Origin: Paramoeba atlantica | Taxonomy: Eukaryota > Discosea | Direction: 5' to 3' | Length of the DNA stretch: 64,000 nt | Assembly (NCBI GenBank): GCA_977017575.1 | Contig: CDRNVI010000044.1 | Location: forward strand, 62,001 to 126,000 | In this document: positions 1-11,139 of the stretch, one piece after another | How the letters are laid out: each line of letters opens with the position of its first letter | How positions within the stretch are numbered: position 1 is the first letter of the stretch | Position numbers and translations under genes: made by a program | Notes under the pieces: model-generated | The model's database searches: none | What the model saw: the letters and a program-made list of their open reading frames with translations, nothing else | Told to the model about the DNA's origin: nothing

Positions 1-29
1 AAAAAAAAGTTTTTTTTTTTTTTTTTTTT

Positions 30-93
30 GTCTTAATACAAAAAGTGGTCTTAATACAAAAAGTGGTCTTAATACAAAAAGTGGTCTTAATAT
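30..93 (+). repeat. 18-bp tandem repeat, about 3.5 copies
   Basis: Units begin GTCTTAATACAAAAAGTG and repeat at 30, 48 and 66, with a partial unit at 84. The same unit recurs at 21516-21562 and, as a single reversed core, at 9228-9245. It directly abuts the poly(T)/poly(A) end of a reverse-strand CRE LINE remnant at 94. No gene lies here. Confidence 0.9.
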
Positions 94-265
94 TTTTTTT
101 TTTTTTTTTTTTTTTTTTCTGCAATTAATAAGGGGGGAGAAGTATGAATCGCGGCATTGCCTCTATAATTTGACCCAGTAGACGAACCAAGTACATAGTA
201 GGTCCATTAGGGGGGTATATGAATTTAAAACAAGCAATCAAATTAGCAATTCTTTTCATTTCCAC
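94..265 (-). mobile_element. CRE-type LINE, 3' UTR remnant with poly(A)
   Basis: Read on the minus strand, this matches the sequence that follows the stop codon of the truncated CRE LINE at 15526-15633 and the solo copy at 20713-20847, ending TTAATTGC and a long A run (T run at 94-118 on the plus strand). The start of homology, near 265, includes the last codons and stop of the LINE. Only about 170 bp remain, so this is a severely 5'-truncated insertion. From 266 to about 636 I see no open frame; the region probably holds the 3' UTR of the next LINE. Confidence 0.7.
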
Positions 266-636
266 AGAAGTATATTTTCTTGAATTTTTTTGTTTTTTCT
301 CAGCCCAAAACTAGCAATTTAATCTTCCCTAAGTATATACTACAAACAAGAAACAGTAAAAACTAAAACAAGCAATCCACGCCCAATCCATTCGCGCGTT
401 CCGGACCGGGTCTTTCGACCTCTCCACGGCCTGACTTGTGAACCCTTCCCTTGCTATATGGGAGGGCGCAGGCGCGGGCCTGTGTCGACAGCGACACGGT
501 CGCGAAACAGGATGCTGGTCGACGGGGAGGAGATTCACTTCCCGTGTACTACCTCACTTGGGGTACCTAGCCCTCGCGGGCCAGGCGTGAGCATAGACTC
601 TGTCGACTCGACCAACATCCAGGCCAGAAGTTTTCC

Positions 637-2079
637 TTACTCTTCTTTGCCATACCCCACAAGTGCAGGGCCTGTGTTCGCCGAGGGGAGGCGAAGAACG
701 AGCATACGCGCCTGGGAGCGCATGAGGGTGACGTTCAGACTTGTTAGTATTTGCTGTAACGCCCCCCCTTGCGAAAGTGTTCCACCTGAGGTCGCAGCTT
801 GGCCTTTCGAGACTTCCCGCAAGATCGACATAGCGGCCGGACTCCAGCATCCGTATGTTTCGACAGCCATAGCTGTGAACTTGATCTTCGCTTCTTCAGC
901 TTCCTTCCGTTGCTTCCGCTTGTGTTCGACGGCGTACCTCTCGGCGAATGACCCGGCTGCCACCATGTTAGCATCACGGACCAGGTCCGTATACTTTTGT
1001 TGCTGAACATGTGTGACAGCGAAATCAAGGACGAGGGCCTGACCGAGACCACCGTTCCGGACATAGACATCTGCGGGTCGCGTGAGGGCGCCGCCCGGAC
1101 CCCTGTTTCCCAGAGAGACTTCTCTCTGTGGGCTCAACCCGGCCTTGCTGCATTCAGCGGAGAACTGTTCCGCTAGGGCGTTGTGCCTTGTAATGATTCC
1201 GTGGCCGCACTTGCAGGCTAGCGCATGGTCCCCCCCAGGGCCGAGTGGGAGGCGACAATTCGGAATCGGGCAGTTGTGACCTTGAGGGTATATACTCTCC
1301 CCGAGCCACCAACGAATCAGAGTCCGAAATTCAGTAGGGGTGTAGGCATGACCGCAGAGAGTCGAGGGAACCGTGAAGGCCCAGTTGGATGCCCCGTCGC
1401 CCGTTTGTGAGAGCCACCTAGCCCGAGTGCGGGGATCCGCTCTTGCGTAATCTTCCTCAAAGTCTCTCGCTGAAATCGCATGACTGAGATCGCGTTGTCG
1501 AGGAATCGCCAAATCTTGAGAAAGGTCAATATCGGGGGAGGGCGAGAAGGGGCATCTCTTTATGACGGAGTCCTTGTGGATTTTCCCGGTAGATTTGTCC
1601 ACCATACACCCCCCTACACGCCGGTTAATGTCCTCCACGGCGTAAGAAAAGCCCTCAGCCTCATTTGCATCCCATCGATCCTTGTCGGAAGCGAAAGCTA
1701 CTGAAGCTACGTACGCTGAGGTGGCATGCATTTCCGCTGAGCGAAGGCCGAGACCGCCGAACTGTTTATTTCTTTGTGCTTGTCGTCGAGCCATGTCACT
1801 CAGTGGGCGACAAAACGTTTCAACCGTACGCTGAACGGCGTTGTCGAGTCTGCGACATAAGTCCAGTAGTTCGTCCGTCGGCGTCGTGCGAAGGGAGTAA
1901 ACCATCTGGCAAAACCCTGTGCACTGTCGGATGAGAGAGAAAGCGACCTGAGGGTCCTCCAGTTTCTCGATCGCTTCAAGGGATTCCTCCGCCTGGGAAA
2001 TCGCGCTGTCGAGGAGGAACTGACGGCTGTACGTCGTAGATCCGATGGGGCTTCCCAAGATGCTCAGATTACCTTCCAT
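637..2079 (-). pseudogene. R2-superfamily LINE fragment: C-terminal RT region and restriction-like endonuclease
   Basis: A 480-residue open frame holds the end of a non-LTR reverse transcriptase (start resembles the post-catalytic 'ILGSPIGS' segment), a Cys/His cluster near residues 260-290 (CPIPNC ... CKCGHGIITRHN) and a restriction-like endonuclease: RPADVYV followed by VLDFAVTH, which fits the PD...D layout. The RT catalytic boxes are absent, so the copy is 5'-truncated near 2095, where it meets the 3' flank of a YR element. It belongs to the lineage whose endonuclease reads R-P-A-D. The minus-strand fragment at 27890-28713 could be the front half of a relative. Inactive as it stands, although the remaining frame is open. 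Confidence 0.75.
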
Positions 2080-2174
2080 GTTGATGTTGAGCCCGGGAAT
2101 GTCAGGAAAGTGGGTAGTTTGATGAGATGAGGTTTGTTTTTTGGTATCGTATCTTCAAATTCAAAGTAAGTCGA

Positions 2175-4129
2175 CTACATGACATCTGCTTTATCCGAGT
2201 CTACCGTGCAGAGTCTACTATAAGGATCGGCCGGATTTTCGCTCGAACAAATATACTGTGCCTGAACGGCGACACCTTTACGCTTTAAGAAATCTAACAA
2301 CCGGCGTAGCTCAGAAGTTATACCGTCTGAACGTGACATTTTTCTATTTATCGCAGCAACGCACGAAGTATTGTCAACATACAGGTCGACGCATGTATCC
2401 GAGTTGAAATGATGACCATATTTTTGAAAGGCCAAGCGAACAGCCCGCGCTTCCGCGCGGTTAACTTCATACTCGAAATCAGGGGGCCATTGAGATCCAG
2501 TGCACAACATTTGTCCGTAATCCAGATATAAAACTGCCCCCCAACCCTTCGAGGAGGCGTCTGTACATAAAATGTGCCGATGCGGAACTGTTTCCGGATG
2601 CGGAAGCGGAACCACCGGCGATCGATATAAAAGGGTATCGCGCCACTCAGTTAGCGCAACCCGTACTGGCGTTGGCAAGGGCACTATTTGATCGAGCAGT
2701 TCGGGTTCTCGATTTAACCTATTGATTCTCCGGCGCACAATTTTTAACTCCAGATGATATTGAGGTAGATTCACACCCATGACACCTGAGGCAAAAACCA
2801 GACGTCCGACACCTGCCTCTAACGATGAATACGTAGCACCAATAAATTCATCATTCTCTAATCTGCGGGTCAATTTTGGTCCCAGTGATACCTTCCCCTC
2901 ACGATGGTGATATGTTATACCGTTGAATGTGTACCGCTGCTCAGGTGGAAGACCATGATCCTTAAACAAGGCATTCACCCGCTCCGCTCTATCGTCCACG
3001 AATCGCGCAAAGTCGTTTGTGATCTTGTCATTCCCTGCAAATCGAATTCCATCGATATAAGTATCGAGGCCTCCATGAAAAAACGCCATTTTGTTCTCAC
3101 AATATTCTCTATCTCCAGCCAGCGTTGCAGTTAATGCGTGCATCAGCTCCGGTGCACACCGGTGGCCCATCGGCATCACCGTCATCTCATACAGGTCCCC
3201 CATTTTATTCACGAAACGAAATTTTTGACGGCATGATAACGGAATTGCGACCTGCCAAAATCCGCACGCAAGATCACGCTTCACCGCACTCTGTTCCTTC
3301 GCGCGGTGTAGATAGAAAGCTGCGTGTCTCACAGGAACATATGGCACGTAACTCTCCTTAATCCGCTCATTATCCTCCTGTGTCCATGCAATAAAACGTC
3401 TTCTCTCGGAGCCATCATCGGCCGGTTCAACAACAGTGAAAGGGATTACCCAATCCATCGTGGGGCGACTACTCTCCTGTTCTGCATCCACACGCGAAAC
3501 GAAACCCGCGTCGACCAACTCCTTTACATCTCCCTCCGGCAAGAAAGATCGATATGTGGGAACCCGAGATGCCACCCCTGGTAAAGATAACAACGTATTC
3601 CACGTCTCATCGAATCGAGCTCCCGCAGTCTCATTCATCATATTCCTGAGGGCTTGCACTTCAATGCGTGGAATACCTTTTTTCACATGCAGTGGGATGG
3701 AAAAATCTTTTGGGAGCGCTACTTTCGAAGTGCGTCGTGTACGTGTGATCGTATGCCGAACTTTCTCGTGAGGAATGTCCTCCAAAAACTTGCGAAAAAC
3801 AAAATCAGCGTCTACATTATGTTTAACCGGCTTGTCGCGTTCTGCGTACCCAGCGCTAGCGCCGTCGTAACGGGGTCTGCATTGTATCTTAGGAGTGACT
3901 CCAGCGACTGATGCTTCGCTAACCGCTGTACTTCCTCGAGGCTCGTACCCCCCTTTGCGACCTCGGCGAACAACTGAGTTATCGCCCCCCTCTTGGCAGA
4001 GTGCGTCCCGAATCCTTCCCCCAAAATGCGCCTTATTTGGCGATCCGCCTCGGATACCGTTGTTCGAGACATTGGCTGGTACCCCCCAAGTCTGGAAATA
4101 TAGTTCGCCAGCCGGCTCGTTCCCGGACC
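2175..4129 (-). pseudogene. YR retroelement part: end of tyrosine recombinase and RT-RNase H
   Basis: The RT-RNase H part is recognised from KRDLACGFWQV, MPMGHRCAPE, a Y-I-D-G box and the RNase H segments CTDASSKGWGAVLY, VNRAEARAV and YVDNTSC. The recombinase tail (3812-4129) carries GTHSAKRGAITQLF and LLRYNADPV, the latter holding the putative nucleophilic tyrosine, and overlaps the RT frame as this family does. It is one part of the fossil element spanning 2129-11250, and the LINE at 4138 lies immediately upstream in the sense of transcription. Confidence 0.85.
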
Positions 4130-4214
4130 TTCCACTAAAACTAACTTTTACTAAGGTACTTTCTGTACCTTGTTGTACCTTGTTGTTGTTTTTTTTCATT
4201 GAGATTACTTAAAC

Positions 4215-5369
4215 ATGTTCGCTCGTCAAGCGAGATTTGGAAAACACTTCACGGACGACATCGGGGCGACATCGGGAAATTTTCTGCAAGCTACCCGGAA
4301 GGATGATTGTAGCGAAGGACGCTGTAGCGCTTCTCCGAACACCAGAATCACCGAGCCGAGCTACAATAAAAGTGAGACCGCACCGAAACCCAAGAAGACA
4401 CCACGAATTAGGGTTATCAGTCAAAGCACAGGAAAAGACATTTCTCCAATTTGGGCTGACCACGAAATTCATGATCAAGTGGAAGCGAAGAATTCGAATC
4501 TCATCAAGTTGAAGAGATACACGATGCGAAACAGAATTGAACGAGGAAATATCGATATAGAAACTTCGGAAAATGATGAATCGAACGCCTCAAAGTCCGA
4601 AGAAGAAAAAGCGACACAATCAGATTCTATGTCGACAGACGGTGAAGAAAACAAGAGCAACCCATGTTTCGCAAAAGCCCCTGACCAAGTCCAACAAATT
4701 ATTAGAGAATGGGGCAAAGGTACGACTTGCGAGGTGCGATGGGGATTTAGCAGGAATAAAGAGATGTATCACTCCGTTGGCGAAGTCGTAAAAAGATCCT
4801 CACGGAAAGGAATCGTAAAGATTCAGATTTCTTATAAGGAGGGCAAAGGAGAGGGTCCACAAGGTATCCTACACTTACCGTCGTCAGACAGAATTAAAAT
4901 ATGGTCGCTAAGTGCTGTTAAGCTGAATAAGATAAAGGCGATTGGGAATTTCCTGGACGAGGAGAATGAAGATCAAGACGAAGAAGAAGAAAGCGCCGAG
5001 AATAACCAAGACTATGAACCTCTACCGACATTCGTTCAAATCGATCCATCATTTGCAGTTCATGTAGTAGCCATCTTCCGATCCATTGTACGAGACTACC
5101 CTAAAACCATTTTAGAATCAGAGAAAACTGCCATATGGCATAAATTACTGGATGCTCCAAGGGATTCGCTGGCCACAGTTCGTCTCACTTTGAAAAGAAA
5201 ACAGAGTTCAGCCCACCGCCGTAGACACCGCGAGCTCTTAGATGACCAAAATCTGAGTGAAGAACAACGCCAAGAACTTGCAATCGATCAGCGGTCAATA
5301 AGAAACGCACTGACAGCAGCAAAAGCAGGAAATTTGAGTAAAGCAACACGGATTTTGGACAATGTATAC
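4215..5369 (+). CDS. CRE LINE protein, N-terminal part (copy a)
   Basis: ATG at 4215, 385 codons up to the insertion point. The first ~150 residues are polar and low in complexity. Residues ~170-225 hold a module shared with the LINEs at 21740 and 36053: TCEVRWGFSR ... VGEVV ... KIQISY, which may be a small beta-barrel (inference). Residues ~275-340 hold a second shared module, PTFVQIDPSFAVHVVAIFRS ... IWHKLL ... SLATVRLT, followed by basic residues and a short AIKKA-like helix (here SIRNALTAAKAG). These precede the RT in all three copies. The visible open frame runs on to 5585 only by chance through inserted DNA. Confidence 0.8.
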
Positions 5370-6459
5370 GGAGGATTGGACAATGTATCGGAGGACTTCG
5401 ATCTTAGGTCAAAAATGTTCCTCAAATGCGAACAAAGCTTTCTGTCTTTCTCCCTTCCCTTCTCTCTCTTTTCTTTACTCTTTCTCTTGCCTAGAGAAAG
5501 ACCTCAGCGAGCTCTCCCCCCTTTCCTCCTCCTACGAATCCTAATCCTAATATTAGATTTCATTGAGAGTTACGAATGTTGCTAGTTTCCTTGATGATCG
5601 TACCGTTGTTTAGGTTTCTCATTAATACTACTACTCTTCCCCCTCTTCCGCCTATGCAGAATCGTGAGAACTTGTATGTATTGTTTCTGGTAGAAATATT
5701 GTTCTGTTTGTTGATTTTGTGTTGTGTGAAGGCTATTCGTAAACACTGAAAGTCTATGAAAAGAAACTGAGATGAATGTTCACAGACAGTGACACTAAAC
5801 AAAAGGATTAAATCCCCAAATGCATATATACGAATTATTGTCCCCGAAATATAATATGATTTTTCTGAAAACCGAAAAAAAAAGAGCAATGCAGGTGTTC
5901 GTCAAGGCTCTTAAAGTTTACGATAAGAATTGATCAAAGGAGATGGGACCTCATTATTCAGGATGCCCCCTACCGGGGGTTTTCCCCCCGAAACAAATCT
6001 CCCCCCGAATTAAAAAAAAAAAAAAAAATCACCAAAGAACCTGCGGATCCGGATCTTTTTATCATTCGGGCCCAGATATCGTGATTCATTGGGCAAGCGG
6101 AGATGTATACTACGATTTCACCATCGTCCACGAGCTATCGCAATCAAATGTTGGACGTAGCACCGCTCAGCTTTTCCGAATCGTGGCCAAGGAGTCTCTG
6201 GGTGCATTTAAAAGCTTGTGCCGAATGATGGATTTTTCTAATTCTGTCTTGGCTTTTGGGTACGCACCGATGATTTTTTTTCGTAAACTTTTATAGTTTT
6301 TTTTTTTTTTCATTATTATATTATATGTTCTTAGATTCTCAGCGTTAGATTCTCAGCGAATTGAAATCAGTGCACTGGCGAAGGCGCATTGTTCCGTGCT
6401 TTAGAAGGCATATTCCCGACTTTTGTCCTCCTTGCGAAGGTATCGACTCAGCTGTGAAT
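5370..6459 (+). mobile_element. 1.09 kb insertion in CRE LINE copy a, 8-bp duplication
   Basis: The direct repeat ATGTATAC occurs at 5362-5369 and 6460-6467. The flanking LINE codons read N-V-Y on the left and V-Y-R-E-S-S on the right, so removal of the insert with one repeat keeps the frame. The insert starts with a near-duplicate of the adjacent LINE bases (5372-5390), has a pyrimidine-rich stretch (5440-5530), a scrap of another CRE LINE (about 5990-6205) and a T run (6297-6311). I see no convincing terminal inverted repeats, so its class is unknown. Otherwise 5590-5980 holds nothing I can name. Confidence 0.6.
5990..6205 (+). pseudogene. CRE LINE endonuclease scrap
   Basis: The translation contains SGPDIVIHWASGDVYYDF followed by TIVHELSQSN, nearly the same as the endonuclease of the LINE ending at 42491. 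The PD...D core of the restriction-like endonuclease is visible, but only about 65 residues survive. It starts at an A run (6010-6026) and loses similarity near 6205. It is carried within the 1.09 kb insertion. Confidence 0.75.
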
Positions 6460-6461
6460 AT

Positions 6462-8774
6462 GTATACCGAGAGTCATCTCTAGAACCGCATGAGAAAGTT
6501 TTCAAGTTGAAAGAGCTCCATCCTACAGGACCCACCCCCAAACGTTTAGAAGAAGATTTTCCACGAATTGGGGTAGTTGAGCAATCAGAGCTTCGGGTGG
6601 CAACAGAAAAGCTATCTCGAGGAGCAGCGCCGGGACCAACAGGCTTCAGCGAAAGCATGATGCGACTTTTAGTGGAAGATGAGGAATCCTGCCTAGCGCT
6701 TTGCCACATGTTTCGTGACGTCATAAATGGTGATGTGGCAGAAAGCGTACGTAAACGACTGACACGCTGCAGAATAATTGCTCTAGCAAAGCCGCAAAAC
6801 GGCATACGACCAGTTGCAATGGGCGACACAATTCTAAAAATATGCGGTTCGATTCTCTTAAACAGACACGAAAGCTCCCTCAAAACCCTTTTCCAGCCAA
6901 TCCAACGGGGTATTCTACAAGAAAGAGCCTGTGAGTCAATAGTGCATGAGTTGTTAGAGGAACGAAAAGACGGATACACTATACTCACAGTTGATTTCAA
7001 GAATGCTTATAATACGCCACATCGTACGGAAATAGCGAAATCACTGCTTAAGGAGCCGATCTTTAAACACTTCATGCGGCTTTTTTATCTAGAATATGGC
7101 CAGCCTTCCGAACTCCTTTTCTTCGCCAATAATGCATTACACTCGATTATAGAAAGTTCTTCAGGAGTAAGACAGGGATCAGCACTTTCATCGCTCTATT
7201 TTTGCTCTCTCCTGCAACAACCGTTGAAGGAGGTCTCCAAAAATTATCCCGAAGTAAAAATTCGAGCGTACCAAGACGACGTTACAATGAGCTCAAAGAA
7301 TGTAAAGTCACTGGAGGCAGCTTTTCATCATTTACGTGAACTTACCCAGGATTTGAATTTACATATAAACTACGGAAAATGCGAGTGGTTCCGAAACACA
7401 AACGAAGTATTAAATAAAACCAACCTCAAGGAGCTTGGCGTCACAACATGCGAACAGTCCATCAAAGTGTTAGGTGGATACATAGGAAGTGCGAAAGTTG
7501 TGGAACATAAACTGATTGAAAAGCTGAGTAAACATGAATGCCTTTTTCGTCGTCTACGGGTGATGGGGCCAAGTAACCTGTCGCTAGCAATCCTGCGTCG
7601 GTGTACTCTTCCACGTCACGATTATCATCTTAGAGTGCACGTTCCAGAGGCAACGTTTTCCCTCGCTGAGGTATTTGATAAAGAAATCCACAAAGTGTTG
7701 AGACGATGGTGCAATGCAGATGATGAAGCCCTCCGACTAGCTTCTCTACCATGTAAGATGGGCGGCTTAGGCATAACATCGACGATATTGAAGCAACGCT
7801 ATCTTTTTGCGATTTCCCGTAAATCTATTGATGAGCAACTTAAACCCACTAACGCTCCAGTAGATATCACGGGAGAGCGGAAAGGTGCCAACCACAAGAA
7901 AATTTCCAGCCAAGCTGCACGTACTGATTTCAAAAAGCAGATTAAGTTAGAACATGAAACACTGGCTTCAGAACTGATGCAAAAGGATAGATTTGCGGGC
8001 ATTATGAAGCGATCAAAAGAAGCAAATCTCCACTTGGCAGCGACAAATAATTACGTGAATCCGTATCTCTTCCGATATACACTCATGATGCGGCTTGGTA
8101 TCGCACTCCAAGGTGCGCCGAATGAAATTACTTGTCCAGGATGCGGCGCCACGGAAACACCACATGGAATCATTTCACATGTAGCTGGGTGTTCAAGATG
8201 TGCAGGGATGAACTGTACGAGAAAGCACTCCCACATCGTGCGCTACCTTTCCGATCTTTGTGCCAAAGCTGGAGTACCCTGCGCTATAGAACCACGCCTT
8301 CATTCTTCCTTCTTCTGCACGAAGTGCAAATGTTCCATTTCACCTGAAGCTGCAGAACATCATCCTTGTCGTGCTCGGAGAATTCGTTCAGGCCCTGATC
8401 TGGCCATAATGTGGCCAAATGTTGGGGAGATACTCTACGATGTGACAGTGGTGCACACTTGTTGTGGGAGCTACAAGCGGCAGACAAGCGTTGCCCTCCT
8501 CCAAAATGCGGTAGACCGTAAGCAACGGAAATATGTGCAGGAAAAAGGATTGGACCAAGAATACTTTCGCTGCATACCAGTAACAGATTGTGGTCTTCTT
8601 CACAAGGAAACTAAGGAACTCCTCAAGACACTGGCAAATAGGGCAGGCCTAGTCGTAGAAAACACTCGAGAAGCATTCCAATTGGAAATTGAAAAATTCT
8701 CCGCATACACTATCTTCTCGCAACTGCGGCAATATATGGCCCAAGAACATTGGGTAGGAAGTCTGCAATGCTGA
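6462..8774 (+). CDS. CRE LINE reverse transcriptase and restriction-like endonuclease (copy a)
   Basis: This continues the frame of 4215-5369. RT boxes in order: RGAAPGPTGF, GIRPVAMGDTILK, LTVDFKNAYNTP (catalytic Asp), SSGVRQGSALSS, AYQDDVTMSS (YxDD) and VLGGYIG. The C-terminal third has zinc-binding clusters (CPGCGATE ... HVAGCSRC; CTKCKCSI ... HHPC) and the endonuclease core RSGPDLAIMW ... ILYDVTVVH. The protein would nick target DNA and copy its RNA at the nick. The stop is at 8774 after SLQC. No break is visible in this part; the last ~30 bases of the frame are repeated downstream. Confidence 0.9.
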   Translation, partial: VYRESSLEPHEKVFKLKELHPTGPTPKRLEEDFPRIGVVEQSELRVATEKLSRGAAPGPTGFSESMMRLLVEDEESCLALCHMFRDVINGDVAESVRKRLTRCRIIALAKPQNGIRPVAMGDTILKICGSILLNRHESSLKTLFQPIQRGILQERACESIVHELLEERKDGYTILTVDFKNAYNTPHRTEIAKSLLKEPIFKHFMRLFYLEYGQPSELLFFANNALHSIIESSSGVRQGSALSSLYFCSLLQQPLKEVSKNYPEVKIRAYQDDVTMSSKNVKSLEAAFHHLRELTQDLNLHINYGKCEWFRNTNEVLNKTNLKELGVTTCEQSIKVLGGYIGSAKVVEHKLIEKLSKHECLFRRLRVMGPSNLSLAILRRCTLPRHDYHLRVHVPEATFSLAEVFDKEIHKVLRRWCNADDEALRLASLPCKMGGLGITSTILKQRYLFAISRKSIDEQLKPTNAPVDITGERKGANHKKISSQAARTDFKKQIKLEHETLASELMQKDRFAGIMKRSKEANLHLAATNNYVNPYLFRYTLMMRLGIALQGAPNEITCPGCGATETPHGIISHVAGCSRCAGMNCTRKHSHIVRYLSDLCAKAGVPCAIEPRLHSSFFCTKCKCSISPEAAEHHPCRARRIRSGPDLAIMWPNVGEILYDVTVVHTCCGSYKRQTSVALLQNAVDRKQRKYVQEKGLDQEYFRCIPVTDCGLLHKETKELLKTLANRAGLVVENTREAFQLEIEKFSAYTIFSQLRQYMAQEHWVGSLQC

Positions 8775-9130
8775 ATCTTTGAAGTTACTCCGGAAATCGT
8801 GCCAAAAGCACACAAGATAACACACAAAAAAACAGTGATGACGGCACATAAGCTAAAATGCCAGATGATGATTTGGTTTTAATCTCAAGACGTTGCAACA
8901 TCTTAGGACAGACATTGGTGATAAAGATAGATAAAAAGTGAAACTGAGTATGTGCAATGGTTATCAATTTTATCAAGTTCTAAAAGTTTATATATATGGC
9001 CCAAGAACATTGGGTAGGAAGTCTACAATGCTGAATCTTTGAAGTTACTCCGGAAATCGGGCCAAAAGCACACAAGATAATACAAAAAAAACAGTAATGA
9101 CGGCACATAAGATAAAAATACCAGATGATG
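8732..9130 (+). repeat. Duplicated LINE 3' UTR segment (about 139 bp, two copies)
   Basis: Positions 8732-8870 and 8992-9130 are near-identical, differing at a few bases. Each begins with ATATATGGCCCAAGAACATT, so the end of the coding region and the stop are included in both. The 121-bp spacer is AT-rich. This is either a duplication arising during reverse transcription or a doubled 3' recognition segment. Confidence 0.9.
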
Positions 9131-9132
9131 TT

Positions 9133-9232
9133 GGGTAGTGGGGACCTTCGATGAAGCTTCATCGAAGGTGTTTTTGACCTTTTTTATTTTTACTTACTTG
9201 TAGAATCTTTTTCCTTTACGCGTTTTTTTTTA
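9133..9232 (+). mobile_element. End fragment of TTCATCGAA-type inverted-repeat element
   Basis: GGGTAG followed by GGGGACCTTCGATGAAG and a TTCATCGAAGG palindrome, then a GTTTTTGACC segment, matches the left end of the 24872-25977 element. Only one end is present; the other side runs into a T run. It sits exactly after the second 3' UTR copy of the CRE LINE. Confidence 0.65.
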
Positions 9233-9249
9233 AGACCACTTTTCCACTA

Positions 9250-9922
9250 CCGTATACATTGACGGGCGGTAAGGATTGAAGCGAGACGTTTTTGTGTGGC
9301 GCCCCCACCAAATCACTATCCTGGTAGGCGATATCTCGTGAAACTTGTCTCGGGTCAACATTGCCGTCTCTGACCACCGACTTGCTGCCTTCCAACAAAG
9401 TAGCAAGGTATGTCTTTCGCTGTCCGGTAGATGGAGCCACAGTTGATTTAGATCGGTCAGAGTCAATGGGGTCATCTGGCGTAGCGGCTCCGTCGCCCCC
9501 TCGGCCATCAATGATTTTACGTAGAAGCGCAGAGGATTCACCACTTGCCCTGCCAGGTTGAGAATTGATGCAAGGCTGCGTGCGTACGTTAACTTTGCTT
9601 GGATTCGAATTGGCAAACTTGCGATAAATGCGACCGCGTGAATTGGGGTGACCTCTATTCCCCTCCACTGACAAAACATTGTCAGTCTTTCCCACAAGCG
9701 AGCCCTCGCTTGCCACGTTGTTGTGCTCCACATCTCTCCCATGGCATCCAATGCGTTTCGTATTTCCGGTGTCAGTGTGGACACCCCCATTAACAATTTC
9801 ACCAATTTGAAGCGTGCTGGACACGCCTGCTGTAGACTCAAAGTTCCGCCGTAAATACTCTCGGATTGCACGCACCTCCCGCTTAAGTTCTGAACATCCT
9901 TCACAACCAAATTGCATTCCAC
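9250..9922 (-). pseudogene. YR retroelement part: tyrosine recombinase, front portion
   Basis: The minus-strand frame contains MWSTTTWQARARLWERL, LLCWKAASRWSETAMLTRDK (with the conserved Arg in ASRWSE) and VIWWGRHTKTSRFNPYRPSM, the usual fold of DIRS/VIPER-type recombinases that insert the circular cDNA. A second frame is open across the same stretch (9216-10013), as in the sister copies, and belongs to the start of the RT protein. It is part of the fossil 2129-11250; the CRE LINE lies at its 3' edge. Confidence 0.8.
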
Positions 9923-10009
9923 TCTCCTCCGCTTCGGGGCTTGCGTAAAAAGGCTTGTTTGTTTTCGTTTGAATGTAATTATAGTACTGGCCGTTTGGGT
10001 GGAGATTAG

Positions 10010-11135
10010 TCATAAACTCTTGCTGCCTGCGGCAGGGCCAGCCACCCGCGAGCGAAAATCCTGATTAAAGCGCTTGGGACAATTGCGCCAGATATGTTCT
10101 GGTGACCGGCAACCGAAACACAACAAATTTCGTCGCTGAAGAGGTCCGGTCTGACGAAAAGGTACTGGATTTGGGCGTGAAACTTGCGTTCCTGAAGTAG
10201 AAAACGATTGGACTCGGGCGTACAGTTTTTGTCGTTCGACTAACTGATCGCTCACATGATGATAAAATTTGTCCTCTGGGCGTACATCTTTCTCCATTTT
10301 CTGGTGGACGAGATCAACGTCAACTCGGCGCGCCCGCCAGTAAGCATCCCGAAGGGTTTGAATTATTCCGCGTCCCATCTCGAGATAGACCCCTTGATTC
10401 CAATTTGGTATCAACCGAGCAAAAACAATCCACTTGCAAAAAATCGAATTGAACACACGTTCCTGCTGCTTAACGAAGCTCCGATCATAATAAAATCGGT
10501 TACCATGCAAACCAAATTCCGGGGCCTCTCTCAGCTCGCGAATCAAATCTCTGGTACGGAATCCGTCGTCGTCTAACGCATTAATCCACGGTTCAAAGGT
10601 TATCGGTTCATAAGGGTTCAATGCGTTGGGGTCAAGGAGCCTGGGCTTGCCCTCCTGTGGGGCCTCCGGAAGCGTCAAGGAGGGTCCCTCAATCTGTCTC
10701 CCCCGCCATTTCTTGGGCGCTACTTGGCAGTTCCCCAGACGATCCCACTGGCTCAGAAATAGGGACTTGCGAATTAGCAACTGATGACGGCACCTCGCGA
10801 TCCTCAATAATGTTAATCTCAAAATAGTCCAAATCCGGGTGAGGAAAGGGGTACTCCTTAGACGGCTTATCTTCCCACACCCCCCATAAGTCAAGACCTT
10901 CCTTGCGCAACTTGCCCATCAACGTTTGTCGAGCACCATTACGATCATCCTTGCGACGGAAAGATGCCTGCACCTGCACCGAGGGTTTCACAAATAATCG
11001 CTCTCTGGCCACCGTACAAACGAGACTTAATTCCTGCTGCGTGAGCGTCTCGGTAGGCACGAGCGACTCAGCAGTAGGGGAAGAACTACGCGACGACCGT
11101 AAAGCTCGCGTTGAAGGAGCGTCAACCACGGTCAT
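10010..11135 (-). pseudogene. YR retroelement part: gag-like protein with CCHC knuckle
   Basis: The gag-like part carries PYEPITFEPWINALDDDGFR, then RDLIRELREAPEFGLHGNRF and a CCHC knuckle CFGCRSPEHIWRNC (C-x2-C-x4-H-x4-C) near its end. The same blocks occur in the gag of the 15634-20696 element (TYEPLTWGPW, RDLIRDLRAAPEFGL, CYKCHKPGHFRAQC). The part is broken. It lies upstream of the recombinase on the minus strand. Confidence 0.8.
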
Positions 11136-11139
11136 TAGA

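Larger units (their letters stand above)
4138..9241 (+). mobile_element. CRE-type non-LTR retrotransposon (copy a)
   Basis: The element lies between 8-bp direct repeats TTCCACTA (4130-4137 and 9242-9249) and interrupts a minus-strand YR element. It has a 77-bp 5' leader, one protein-coding frame starting with ATG at 4215, an internal 1.09 kb insertion (5370-6459) with its own 8-bp duplication, and a stop at 8774. The 3' part (8775-9241) contains a duplicated 3' UTR and a short inverted-repeat end. There is no long poly(A); the 3' junction reads as a T run and AAGACCAC. Leaving out the internal insertion and one 8-bp copy, the frame would be 1,153 codons without a stop, which suggests a young copy. 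Confidence 0.85.

Noticed and set aside
458-1934. Plus-strand frames opposite 637-2079
   Set aside because: Antisense to the LINE endonuclease fragment; no family match.
5362-5585. Continuation of the CRE LINE protein beyond 5369 (SLPFSLFSLLFLL hydrophobic tail)
   Set aside because: The stretch lies in the 1.09 kb insertion; the LINE frame resumes at 6462 with the conserved RT.
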